21,202 nucleotides of DNA from a virus, in the IMG/VR virus record IMGVR_UViG_3300020438_000333, positions 1 through 21,202 of that record; one strand, 5' to 3'. Shown piece by piece: positions 5,898 through 14,800 of this stretch. Both the position numbers and the translations under genes were made by a program. The number at the start of each line of letters is the position of its first letter. Positions within the stretch are counted from its first letter, which is position 1. The notes beneath the pieces are model-generated. The model searched no databases, had not been told where the DNA came from, and saw nothing but the letters and a program-made list of their open reading frames with translations.

Positions 5898-6277
5898 TTA
5901 TATTCGTAAAGGAACCCGTTGTTGGTCGTATAATGTATATTATCTATACCTGATTCTTTGAGTGCTAATGCACAAATAGGACAAGGTTTTGCCATACGAA
6001 GTTCATCGTGATTATGGCCACCTAATCTTGCCACGATTATTGTATCTGCATCTTCCTTGCATTTAATTAGAGCAGCAATTTCAGCATGAAGATAAATCTT
6101 CTGATGCAGTCCAACACGTTCCGCAAACCTAGCTTGTATCGGATGTGTTTTGGTTTCCATGTTGGTTGCAGTACAAAGTACCCTATTTTTGTTGAGAAGA
6201 ATTGCTCCCACTTGCTTTTTAGATGATGAAGATTTAGCGGTTTCAATCACCAGATCGTAGATATTATCTGATAACAT
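5894..6277 (-). CDS. Cytidine/dCMP deaminase-fold protein, 127 aa
   Basis: A zinc-dependent deaminase of the cytidine deaminase superfamily. The catalytic HAE is at residues 64-66 and the second zinc site PCPIC is at 98-102. The distance between them and the 127-residue length fit minimal nucleotide or tRNA deaminases. dCMP to dUMP conversion for phage DNA synthesis is the best guess, but a free nucleoside, a tRNA base or a modified base cannot be excluded. The allosteric region of larger T4 dCMP deaminase is missing. The start overlaps the helicase stop as TGATG and the stop overlaps the next oxygenase as ATGA. Confidence 0.82.
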   Translation of the reverse strand: MLSDNIYDLVIETAKSSSSKKQVGAILLNKNRVLCTATNMETKTHPIQARFAERVGLHQKIYLHAEIAALIKCKEDADTIIVARLGGHNHDELRMAKPCPICALALKESGIDNIHYTTNNGFLYEYK

Positions 6278-7455
6278 CAGCGACGGACTTCAGAAATAGC
6301 AGGTTTACCTTTCTCAAAAACGGTATCAACTACTGCCTGTACGCTCCTGGCAGTGCTGATACCCACCTTATCAAAAACTGGCACACAAACAAGTCCAAAT
6401 GTCTTCTCAGCGCCTCCTAGACGTATTACACGCCCGATTGACTGACTGATTCCGATAAAGTCCATATTACGCATGAATAGAACTGCTTCAAGTCCTTTGA
6501 CATTGATACCCTCAGACAGGATAGAGTGATGCATCACAACAAAACGAGTGTCATCCATACCCCACTGATTCAGAGTCTTGAAGAATACCTCACGGGATAC
6601 TTTCTTGCCGTTGATGATAGCACCAGTCTTGCTAGTGATATACATCCAGTTATAGCCACGTTGCTGAAGTTGCATCGTGAAATCAGATTGACCGACAAGA
6701 CGAAGAATCTGCTTTGTAGAACGTGCAGCAATGAGAATCTTATTGAGTGAGTTTGCATCAATCGTATCTAACAGATTCTTGTCGTCAGATAGTTTGAAAT
6801 CACCCTGAGGCAGTTGATGAATCACAACCTTGGGAGGAAGAATATAACCTTCTTTAACCAGTTGTGGTGCAGGAACATTACAAATAACCTGGCCATATAC
6901 TGCTCCGTCATTCATGCCTGGTTTGAAAATAGTAAGAGAATGCTTAGGAGTAGCAGTGAAGAAGTAACACCGATCAGCATCAGCAGAAAAGTGCTCCGTA
7001 GCAGGGAAAAAGTTACGTTGGACTGAGTTATGTGCTTCATCAAAGTAAATCGTATTGACTTCGATATCTGCTTCTACAAGACGATGTAGAGAGTGATATG
7101 TGGTAAAGATTACTACATTCTCACCAGCAGTTCTAGCAGTATTTACAAACAGATTGATTTTTTCTGCTTTTGTTGTAGAGAAGTGTGAAGTCTCACCACT
7201 ATGAACATGCATCACATGAGTGTGAGTAGTATCAATCACCTCAAGAAACTCTTTGCAGAGTTGCTCTGCCAGAAGAATGCGAGGAGCAACAACAACAATA
7301 GTGGAGCCATTGTCGATATACTTTTGATTCTCAATAATATCGTGAATCATGCACATTGTTTTACCACCACCCGTGGGGATGATGACCTGACCCTTGTTAT
7401 ATGCCAGCATCGCATTCAGTGCTTTGCGCTGGTGTGGGCGAAGGGTGGCGGTCAT
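6277..7455 (-). CDS. SF2 DEAH-box helicase, UvsW-like, 392 aa
   Basis: A superfamily 2 helicase with all main motifs: Walker A PTGGGKT (27-33), Walker B DEAH (139-142), motif III TATP (167-170), SEGIN (314-318, motif V region) and QSIGRVIR (338-345, motif VI with the arginine finger). It resembles T4 UvsW, which remodels replication and recombination intermediates, but is shorter (392 against about 500 residues) and lacks an obvious extra N-terminal domain. The start is ATG 7455 with MTATLRPHQRKALNAML; a longer reading from 7536 is rejected because it would include the promoter -10 at 7478-7483. AAGAGAG lies just before the start. First gene of the long coupled chain ending at 3418. Confidence 0.9.
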   Translation of the reverse strand: MTATLRPHQRKALNAMLAYNKGQVIIPTGGGKTMCMIHDIIENQKYIDNGSTIVVVAPRILLAEQLCKEFLEVIDTTHTHVMHVHSGETSHFSTTKAEKINLFVNTARTAGENVVIFTTYHSLHRLVEADIEVNTIYFDEAHNSVQRNFFPATEHFSADADRCYFFTATPKHSLTIFKPGMNDGAVYGQVICNVPAPQLVKEGYILPPKVVIHQLPQGDFKLSDDKNLLDTIDANSLNKILIAARSTKQILRLVGQSDFTMQLQQRGYNWMYITSKTGAIINGKKVSREVFFKTLNQWGMDDTRFVVMHHSILSEGINVKGLEAVLFMRNMDFIGISQSIGRVIRLGGAEKTFGLVCVPVFDKVGISTARSVQAVVDTVFEKGKPAISEVRR

Positions 7456-7477
7456 GCTCTCTTGCGTTGATACAGTT

Positions 7478-7506
7478 ATTATAACAGAAAAGGGGGCCCC
7501 TGTGAA
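7478..7506 (-). promoter_or_regulatory. Strong promoter for the helicase operon
   Basis: -35 TTCACA (7501-7506), 17-bp spacer, -10 TATAAT (7478-7483), minus strand. The -35 lies in the loop of the hairpin at 7492-7514. A half-site CCAGTT (7518-7523) is at the position where other promoters carry a full inverted repeat. Confidence 0.85.
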
Positions 7507-7514
7507 GGGCCCCC
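7492..7514 (-). terminator. GC-rich rho-independent-type terminator
   Basis: GGGGGCCC and GGGCCCCC form a perfect 8-bp stem with a 7-base loop, followed on the minus strand by TTTT. It ends the transcript of the ParB-like gene (stop at 7543). It overlaps the next promoter. A separate perfect GACTCA/TGAGTC inverted repeat covers the stop codon at 7540-7555. Confidence 0.8.
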
Positions 7515-7542
7515 TAACCAGTTTGCAGATTGTCACATGGAC

Positions 7543-8706
7543 TCAGGGTTGAGTCAGAGTGATGCAATCAGCTTTAGGATCAAACTGAATAGAACTACCA
7601 TACATATCGACGATGTTTTGTTCAGTAGGACGACCCTTATCATTAGGATCTGGTTTAATATACTGCGCCTTGAATCCAGCCAACTTGACTTGAATACGAG
7701 ACTCATCAAACTCACCACAATCATCGAAGATACTCATGGCAAACTTCACCCAAGTCTCTTTCTGTTCATTCCAATCAGCAATGAACTTACCACGAAACTC
7801 TTCAAGATCGTCTACACGATTCTGAGAGTATCCTATCACATAGACAGGTACACCATACTTGACAGAGTTACTAATAGCACGAGCCCATACAGACTTGTTG
7901 TTACCAGCACCAGAGCAATACACAATATAACCCTGTGTCTGAATCTCCCCTTTAGAGCGACCTTCAATACCTTGTTTAGCAAGGTTTTGAGCAGCAATGA
8001 AACCATTCAAGGTGTTCTTGCCATGTCCAGTAGAATTATAAGTACGAAAGTTACTGAAAACTTCACACTCACTATAGGAAGCCTTCTTGATCTTGCTACG
8101 TTGCGTTACAGTACGATCAGCAGCAATAACTTCAACAAAGGCATCAATAGCATCTTGAGTATTCTCAATTAGACCACGCTCTTTAGCGTTAACGACTTCT
8201 TTTACATAATCAGGGATCTTTTGATCCATCTGAGGATTGCTGTGGTGATTGCTTACGTTACGAGCAACTACTTCAGCATACTCATCTTCATACTCATAAA
8301 TGTCAAAGATGTAACACTCTTGACCCAGATTGTTCAGGGCACCATCACGATTAAAACCAGATTGTGCTTTTAGTGAGTAGATACTGGTGCTTTGTGAATC
8401 AAAGCAAGCAATAGGAGGTTGAGATTCCTTACGATAACCAACAGTATTGAAGTTGTTGGTCAGGTTATTAACGTGCTCAGAGTCATTGTTCTTATCACGA
8501 GGCTGTTGTGCTTCATCATAACGAACAAACTGACGTGGGATGATATAACGTCCCATGAAATGAGCACCAGAATATTCTTTGGGTGGTGCAGTCTCTAGAG
8601 ACTCTTGTAATATTTCTTCGGTTAAACCAAGAGGATTGTTACAGGTAAGCAGAACTTTTTGCCACATGGCAAGAACTTCTACGGAGATGTTGATAGTAGG
8701 ATTCAT
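7543..8706 (-). CDS. ParB-like nuclease-fold protein (tentative), 387 aa
   Basis: The N-terminal half looks like a ParB/sulfiredoxin-fold domain. A loop with QPPIACFDS (about 96-104) is followed by YSLKAQSGFNRDGALNNLG (110-128), reminiscent of the G-x-x-R-x-x-A phosphate-binding motif, and then VVARNVSNHH (147-156). The C-terminal half (from about 200) has no feature I recognise; it includes IVYCSGAGNNKSVW (261-274), a glycine loop but not a true Walker A. Phage ParB-like proteins are variously nucleases, NTPases or DNA-binding factors, so the role is open. ATG 8706 is preferred for its sensible N-terminus, but GTG 8727 with GAGG four bases upstream is a serious alternative. A monocistronic unit with its own promoter and terminator. 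Confidence 0.55.
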   Translation of the reverse strand: MNPTINISVEVLAMWQKVLLTCNNPLGLTEEILQESLETAPPKEYSGAHFMGRYIIPRQFVRYDEAQQPRDKNNDSEHVNNLTNNFNTVGYRKESQPPIACFDSQSTSIYSLKAQSGFNRDGALNNLGQECYIFDIYEYEDEYAEVVARNVSNHHSNPQMDQKIPDYVKEVVNAKERGLIENTQDAIDAFVEVIAADRTVTQRSKIKKASYSECEVFSNFRTYNSTGHGKNTLNGFIAAQNLAKQGIEGRSKGEIQTQGYIVYCSGAGNNKSVWARAISNSVKYGVPVYVIGYSQNRVDDLEEFRGKFIADWNEQKETWVKFAMSIFDDCGEFDESRIQVKLAGFKAQYIKPDPNDKGRPTEQNIVDMYGSSIQFDPKADCITLTQP

Positions 8707-8767
8707 TAAATGAATTGAATAGAACACATGACCTCGGGAGTTGAACTCCTGTCCTGATCACTTGGCT

Positions 8768-8796
8768 AATATAGGTCAGATTGAGCCTCCTGTCAA
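8768..8796 (-). promoter_or_regulatory. Strong sigma70-like promoter for the ParB-like gene
   Basis: -35 TTGACA (8791-8796), 17-bp spacer, -10 TATATT (8768-8773), minus strand. The TGA stop of the upstream 159-residue gene (8793-8795) is inside the -35. The 14 bases TATATTAGCCAAGT are identical to those at the 1974-2002 promoter. Confidence 0.88.
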
Positions 8797-9272
8797 CCCC
8801 TTATCCAATCTTTTTTGAGTCTCACCCCGAGAACCCTCTTACATAACTCAAGAGATACCTGTTGTGGCCTACCTTTCCACCCATACCATTTAGTTTTCTT
8901 TCCTGTATCATATGGTGGATTCTCTTTCACTGACCAGTATTGTTCAGAAGTACAGTCATATACAATGTCATCATGTTGTACCCACCAGTGTTTCTCACCA
9001 CGATAATCTTCACCACTATATGGTACTAACTCATCACTATCGATAAGAAAACATAATGCTTGAGTTGAATGATAGCAGTGACCATAGAATCTATTCATAC
9101 CCTTATCTTTAGGGTACATCAATCTCTTTCCTTTCAATAGATCTACAGTAAGTTCTTTTTGAATAAGACTCATTACTTCTTCAATATCATTAAAAGACCA
9201 GGGCTCAAACTCTAGAACCCTGGTCTCTGTTATTTTATTTCCATCATAACAATGTCTTTCAATAGTCTTCAT
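8793..9272 (-). CDS. Putative papain/transglutaminase-like protein, 159 aa
   Basis: The protein carries a plausible Cys-His-Asp triad: Cys66 in YGHCYHSTQAL, His95 in EKHWWVQ and Asp106 in VYDCTSEQY. This order, with aromatic residues after the His and a D-x-T-x-x-Q motif, fits a small papain- or transglutaminase-like family present in phages and bacteria. A late PPYDTGKKTKWY segment is also typical as I recall it. Whether it cuts, crosslinks or deamidates anything is unknown. ATG 9272 follows an AGG ribosome site and its own perfect promoter at 9309-9337. The stop overlaps the -35 of the next promoter. Confidence 0.6.
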   Translation of the reverse strand: MKTIERHCYDGNKITETRVLEFEPWSFNDIEEVMSLIQKELTVDLLKGKRLMYPKDKGMNRFYGHCYHSTQALCFLIDSDELVPYSGEDYRGEKHWWVQHDDIVYDCTSEQYWSVKENPPYDTGKKTKWYGWKGRPQQVSLELCKRVLGVRLKKDWIRG

Positions 9273-9308
9273 AAAGCCTAGTGACTCATATCATCCTGGA
9301 CAAGCCAG

Positions 9309-9337
9309 ATTATACACATATTTCAAGGTGTTGTCAA
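9309..9337 (-). promoter_or_regulatory. Perfect-consensus sigma70 promoter for the 159-aa gene
   Basis: TTGACA (9332-9337), exactly 17 bases, TATAAT (9309-9314), minus strand. It starts 5 bases beyond the stop of the 814-residue fibre gene and separates the late structural block from the early/middle block. No inverted repeat is seen upstream. Confidence 0.92.
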
Positions 9338-9342
9338 GTATC

Positions 9343-11787
9343 TTATGTTGCACTAGTAATAGTTTCCCAAGCAGATCCGTTATAGAATTGCATTTTATTC
9401 AATGTAGAGTTGTATATAAGAGCACCAGATACAACCTTTCCAACAATTGATGTATTGTAATCTCTATCAACTGTTGTTACTTTTGGTGGTAGAATATAGG
9501 AATCAGTTCTAAGCCCAACATCAATAGCACATATGGGAGATTCTGTAGCGAATCCGATTGAACCTTGATCTAGGTTACCATCAATAGATAAAGCACCAAT
9601 TCTAATATTAACTCCACCTACACCATCTAGATCAGATCCCCTAAAAGTAAATCCACTACCAACACTACCGATTGTTAGTGTATCACCAATTGCAACAGGA
9701 TTTTCAATATTTGGACAAGATAAGGAAGTACCAACAGTTAAACTACCAAGAACATCTAAGTCAAAAAGTGTTGAGATTCCAGATGTAACACTGAACGTTA
9801 CATCACCACCAATTTCTAAGCTTCCAGTAACAGTTGCGATGCCACCGACAAATAGATCATTTGTCATGCTCACACTAGAACCAACATATATTCTGTCACC
9901 AGTATCTAAACCACCAGTTAAGTTCAAATCAATAAATGTTGATACGCCGATAGTAGCATCAGCAACATTACATTGGAAGTCCTGAGTTGTTGTTGTTCCA
10001 CCTATACTAAGATTTTGAGAAACTTCTAATGCAAAGAATGTAGAAACACCACTAGTGTTTGAAATATCAATACTTTGTGCGGAATTAAAAGAAATTGCCC
10101 CTAAAATGCTTAAATTATCGTATGTTGAAATTCCAGTCTGAGTGTTATGGTTGAAATCAGTCTGTAAAAGATTTAGATTTGTTAGAACATCTAGTGTTGC
10201 AAATGTAGAAATACCACTTAAGTTTGAAATGGTGACATTATCGGGAAGATCTACTGTACCTGTAAATACAGAGTTTCCACTAACATTAAAGTCGTTCAGA
10301 ATGTTAAATTGATATGCAGTAGATACGCCATTATTTGCATCATTATTAAATGTAATTCCACCATAGATATAAACATCATCAAGAAACTCACTTTCTCCAG
10401 TAACTGTTAATGCTGCACCTAGTTTTGTATCACCATTAACGTTTAATCTTTCTGTTGGATTTGTGACACCGATTCCAAGGTTTCCAGCCTTGGTAAGGGT
10501 CATTCTCTCTTCGGTAGCGTCACCTCTTACCCATCTAAAGTTTCCATCTAGATTTGCATTGGGAATATTTCTACCTAAATGATAGACATAATCACCGTTC
10601 GCATAGTTTGATAGTTCTAGTCTTAGAGCTATTTGTCTCAGTTCTGCTGTACTATTACCAATACCTAAGTCGCCACCAAGATTTAGAGTTGCAGCTCCAC
10701 TTTCGGTGAGAATTTCTAGATTAGTTCCTTCAGCCTGATAAAGAACAAGTGTAGATTGTGGATCGGTTGTACCTATTCCCACCCCACCATCAGTGATGTT
10801 AAAAATTGAACCACTTGTGCCAACTTTGAAGCTATCAGTACCATCAGTAATTACGATCTTACCAACACTTAAGTCACCAACAATGTCAGCTCTGTTGACA
10901 GTGAGTGCGATACCAGCATCAATAATGTTTGCAGATACGAAACCAACTCTAATATCTGGAGTTCCTGTTAAAGTTCTAGCAGTAGATGCAATAGCAGTAA
11001 GTGTTCCTTTGAACTCACCTTCATTAAAGGTGGAGATTCCAGATTCAATTAAAGTATTTGCAAAAATTCTTGCTTCAGAACTTCTTCCTGGTTCGGGTGT
11101 GACAGATCCAATGAATCCACCTAGGGCAGTAACGACACCAGTTAATTGTTGATCTTGTACTAACTTAAAGTCTGGAACGAGAGGAAGTTTATCTAATTCT
11201 AATCTTGGAATTCTTGCTTGGGTTACAATTCCAGATTTTAGTTCATCTGCATCTAGATCTGTTATGAATGTTCCACTACCAGCAAACCTAGTAGCAGTTA
11301 TAGCTGCAGATACAAAAATATTTCCATATGCCATTCCAATCCCAATACCACTCTGTTCAGGATCTCCACCAACTTGAAGCTGATACTGTGGAATAAGAGT
11401 TGCAATACCAACATTTCCACCATTATAGACACTAGAAACACCAATACCAGTGTCTACATCAACCCATTGTGAAGTTGGAAGATCTGATAATTTAGATCCA
11501 TCACCAAAATAGGTGACAATTCCACTAAATGAAGTTACAATACCTTGATTAAATTCAAAATTACCAACAACTACACTCTTACCAACTCCAGTTTCAAAAG
11601 ATGCGCCAGCAGTAACACGAACTTCAGTAAACGTACTTAATCCACTAAATGATGCCTCCGTTCTAACATCAAAAGATTTGGTTGGTACTGATGTGCCAAT
11701 ACCAACCAGAGAACCATTGACGACTAATGATTGATCAGACGCCTGAAGGCCTTCTCTAAAATTAAATACCTTCTTAAAATTTGCCAT
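9343..11787 (-). CDS. Large fibre-like virion structural protein, 814 aa
   Basis: An 814-residue protein opening MANFKKVFNFREGLQASDQS, an N-terminus I recall from tail-fibre-like structural genes of T4-like cyanophages. Most of the length is irregular beta repeats built around GIST-F/GIAT phrases (for example SGISTFATLDVL, TGISTYDNLSIL, SGVSTFFALEVS), with Ser/Thr/Gly/Asn and few charges. GIGTTDPQSTL and GVTNPTERLNVNGDTKL are like the modules that precede fibre C-terminal domains in other phages. The C-terminus ends with a short NSTLNKMQFYNGSAWETI module common in phage fibres. No chaperone (peptidase S74) domain is visible. It probably forms a trimeric fibre involved in host contact. Late-type CTAAATA box 19 bases upstream of ATG. 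Confidence 0.8.
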   Translation of the reverse strand: MANFKKVFNFREGLQASDQSLVVNGSLVGIGTSVPTKSFDVRTEASFSGLSTFTEVRVTAGASFETGVGKSVVVGNFEFNQGIVTSFSGIVTYFGDGSKLSDLPTSQWVDVDTGIGVSSVYNGGNVGIATLIPQYQLQVGGDPEQSGIGIGMAYGNIFVSAAITATRFAGSGTFITDLDADELKSGIVTQARIPRLELDKLPLVPDFKLVQDQQLTGVVTALGGFIGSVTPEPGRSSEARIFANTLIESGISTFNEGEFKGTLTAIASTARTLTGTPDIRVGFVSANIIDAGIALTVNRADIVGDLSVGKIVITDGTDSFKVGTSGSIFNITDGGVGIGTTDPQSTLVLYQAEGTNLEILTESGAATLNLGGDLGIGNSTAELRQIALRLELSNYANGDYVYHLGRNIPNANLDGNFRWVRGDATEERMTLTKAGNLGIGVTNPTERLNVNGDTKLGAALTVTGESEFLDDVYIYGGITFNNDANNGVSTAYQFNILNDFNVSGNSVFTGTVDLPDNVTISNLSGISTFATLDVLTNLNLLQTDFNHNTQTGISTYDNLSILGAISFNSAQSIDISNTSGVSTFFALEVSQNLSIGGTTTTQDFQCNVADATIGVSTFIDLNLTGGLDTGDRIYVGSSVSMTNDLFVGGIATVTGSLEIGGDVTFSVTSGISTLFDLDVLGSLTVGTSLSCPNIENPVAIGDTLTIGSVGSGFTFRGSDLDGVGGVNIRIGALSIDGNLDQGSIGFATESPICAIDVGLRTDSYILPPKVTTVDRDYNTSIVGKVVSGALIYNSTLNKMQFYNGSAWETITSAT

Positions 11788-11805
11788 CGATATGGTGTTT
11801 TTATG

Positions 11806-11812
11806 TATTTAG
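11806..11812 (-). promoter_or_regulatory. Candidate late promoter CTAAATA for the 814-aa fibre gene
   Basis: CTAAATA (minus strand) lies in the 35-base gap between the two largest structural genes and 19 bases from the ATG. It resembles the T4 late consensus TATAAATA, as used by gp55-type late sigma factors. The same 7-mer lies upstream of the 1957-residue gene. Confidence 0.45.
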
Positions 11813-11822
11813 GATTGATTCC

Positions 11823-14800
11823 TTACTTGATACGAATGATATAGAAGAGACCCATGTAAGGAGGAAGGTTTCTATTAGTTCCAGATTGACCATTGGCGAC
11901 GATCGCAACATTATGCCCGTGTGAACCAGCATTGCCCATGTTATGTCCATGATTAGGAGTATTGGCAACATTACCACCATGACTGTGATTTCCAGCTGTT
12001 TGCGTATCACCGTGATTGTGATTTGCTTGATCTGGAATATTATGAGTATGGTTGGCTGCGTTGGCAATGTTGTGTCTGTGCTGACCACCACCAGGAATAT
12101 TATGACGGTGATTACCAGCGTTGTTTACACCGTGTCTATGGTTTCCGTTATAACTGGTGCTTGCGTTCTGACGGTCAGTTCTAGAAGATCTAGAGTTTCT
12201 ATTACCATATTCAGCCTGGTTGTTTCTTCTCTGATAAGTATGTCTATGAGCACCACCATTATTTGTGCTGTGACCATGTTGCCCTTCGTTACCAGTTTCA
12301 CCGTGTCCGTGGTTGCCTACGTTACCAGTTTCAGCGTGGCCGTGACCACCTTGCCCACCAGTTTCACCACCGTGAGTATGTTCACCAGCAGAAGGAGTTT
12401 CATGCCCGTGAGCAGCTTGATTTGGAATCTCATGACCGTGAGTACCACCTGCAACCACATTATGAACATGGTTTGGTTGATTACTGACGTTAGTATTATG
12501 ACCGTGTGAGATAGTAACAGAATCTTTTGTACCGCCAGTTGCACCTCGATTATAAAGATTACCAGCGGCAATTCCTATTCTATTTCTTAAATCAGGAAGT
12601 AAGAATGTAGTTCCAGATGGATTTGCACCGTATGGGAACGAGAGTCCACCATTTGTTAGGTTGGCATATAGATCAGCATAAGCTGACTGACTTAGACTTG
12701 AACCATCACAGAGATGCCAGTATTCATTATTGGTAATGAAGGATGATGTACCAGCCCACTGCACAATACCGCCAATAGGTGGTAGGTTGGGAACAATAAG
12801 TTGGTCAGCAACAATAGTTCCAGTAACGTCCATGTCACCCTCAACTCTGGTTAAACCAGAGGCAGCCTTCAGAGTTAGGTTCTCACTGTTTTGTGATTCA
12901 ATTCTTGCTGTGCTAGAACCAGTACCAACTAAAATATCGTGAGCGTCAATACCAAGGAGAGCATCAATTTGTCCACCAAAAGTACCAACACCAGAAACAT
13001 TTAGAGAACCAGTTATGGAAGCACTTCCACTAGAACTAAATCTTCCAGTGACTTCTAGATTTGCATCAACTTTAGTATTGCCAGTAATATTGACAACATT
13101 ATTGACTCTTAGTGGACCATCAAACTGAGACAATAGTGTCTTAGATGGACCACCCTCGACAAGTAATCTCTGTCTAACAGTAACTTCATCGAAGATAACA
13201 GATAGAACTGAAGTATCTTCACCTCTAATTGATGGAATTGGTGCATCAAACGTTGTTTCTTCACCAGTAGATGGGTTGATAATCTTGTTACCAATGAAGA
13301 AGTCACCATCATTATTCATGGCGGTGTATACAACGACACCACCAGATCTCTTCTGGGATTGTGTTAGGAACTCTTCTCTTCCAGTTAGTGTAATATTTTG
13401 GACCTGAGGTAGACCAGTTGAGTAGTTACCAGGACCATAACCTAGATATTCAAAAGTATGACCAGAACCTCTTAGAATTGAAGGTCTACGAAGTTCAACA
13501 CCTCTAATATTGATTCTCCTAACTCTTGAACCCGATTGATGACTTGCAGTTTGAGAAGCTACATATCCTCTGATTACGGTAAGTTCATTGTTAGAAGATC
13601 CAGATAGGATTGAGTCTGCGATTCTCATGATCTCAGATCCAACCTGAATATAAGATCCGATTGGGAATCTCTCCGCAGTTCCTATACCAGAGTTTGAAAG
13701 TTGTAGAATAATTTTGTTATCTAATTCTGCACTTCCTAGATCATTACCAAGAATTGCATCATCATGTAAGAAGAGGTTTGTTACTCTAGAACCAATAGAT
13801 TCAGTATCAGCATCAATTGATCCACCTTTTGCATCATAGATTGTTGGTAGTATGAATCTTGGTGCTGTTTGTGTAACAGGAGTTGATCCAGCAACAGTGA
13901 ATGTAAGAATACCAACTCTTTCTAGAACAGTAAATCCACTGAAACTATTGTTGTTAGTATCAACGATATTGAAACTACCACCAGCAACTAATCCATGTGC
14001 TTCATTTGTTTGAATCGTTTGAACATTTGCAACAATTGCACTAACAGTCTTAATACCAATAGAGCGGCCACAATCAACTAGATATTGATCATTGACAGGA
14101 TTTGGATCACCTGAAGTTACAGCGAAGGAAACTTTATTGCTTGCTGGAGTTGCAAGAACACGATAGGCGTTTGTTGCAGTGCTACCAATACCAGTTATTT
14201 GAACTGAATTGTTGACGAAAGTAGAGATACCAGCAGTTGTAACTGTGATTTCAGCACCAGTAAATCCATCAAGATCTAAAGTTTCTGCACCATAACCAGA
14301 ACCAGGATTAATTATTTGAACATTCTCTACAGCACCACCTGATCCAACAGTGACTCTAGATGTTGCACCATCCCAGTTGGAAGTACCATCATTCATCAAC
14401 TTGACGTTGTAGTAATCACCTTCAGTGAATCCACTGCCACCAGTTAATGTTGCATAAGTTGCAATACCAGAGAAACCATGTGGACGATCTAAAGTTACAG
14501 TTACAATACCAACAACATCATTTCTTTCAAAACCAATAACTGTTCTACCGAATCCAATAACTCTAGAAATTTTATCAATACTCTCTCTAGTTACGCTATT
14601 TTCTGGATCATCAATTGCAACATCACCAATTGGTGATCTCTTTGCAAAAGACTTAGCCGCTAATGGGTTTGCAAGAACATTATCTCTATCTAACTGAGGA
14701 TAATATTTCTCAATGTTAGGTAGATACTTTAGGTTATCAAATTCTTCACTGATTTGGTTATCGGCACAAAGAACGTTGAAGTGATAGATACCATCACTAA

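Noticed and set aside
7456-7536. N-terminal extension of the helicase gene to 7536
   Set aside because: The extension would translate through the promoter -10 and the terminator; the helicase domain begins naturally at 7455.
7537-8172. 211-residue plus-strand open frame
   Set aside because: It lies entirely opposite the ParB-like gene, which has its own promoter, terminator and coding-like composition.
11913-12506. CRISPR-like or tandem DNA repeat array
   Set aside because: The periodicity is at codon level (HxH every 10-12 residues), with variable nucleotide sequence and uneven spacing, fully inside an open coding frame.
11943-12509. 188-residue plus-strand open frame
   Set aside because: It is the antisense shadow of the HxH repeats, hydrophobic and low-complexity, with no promoter or ribosome site and opposite to every other gene.
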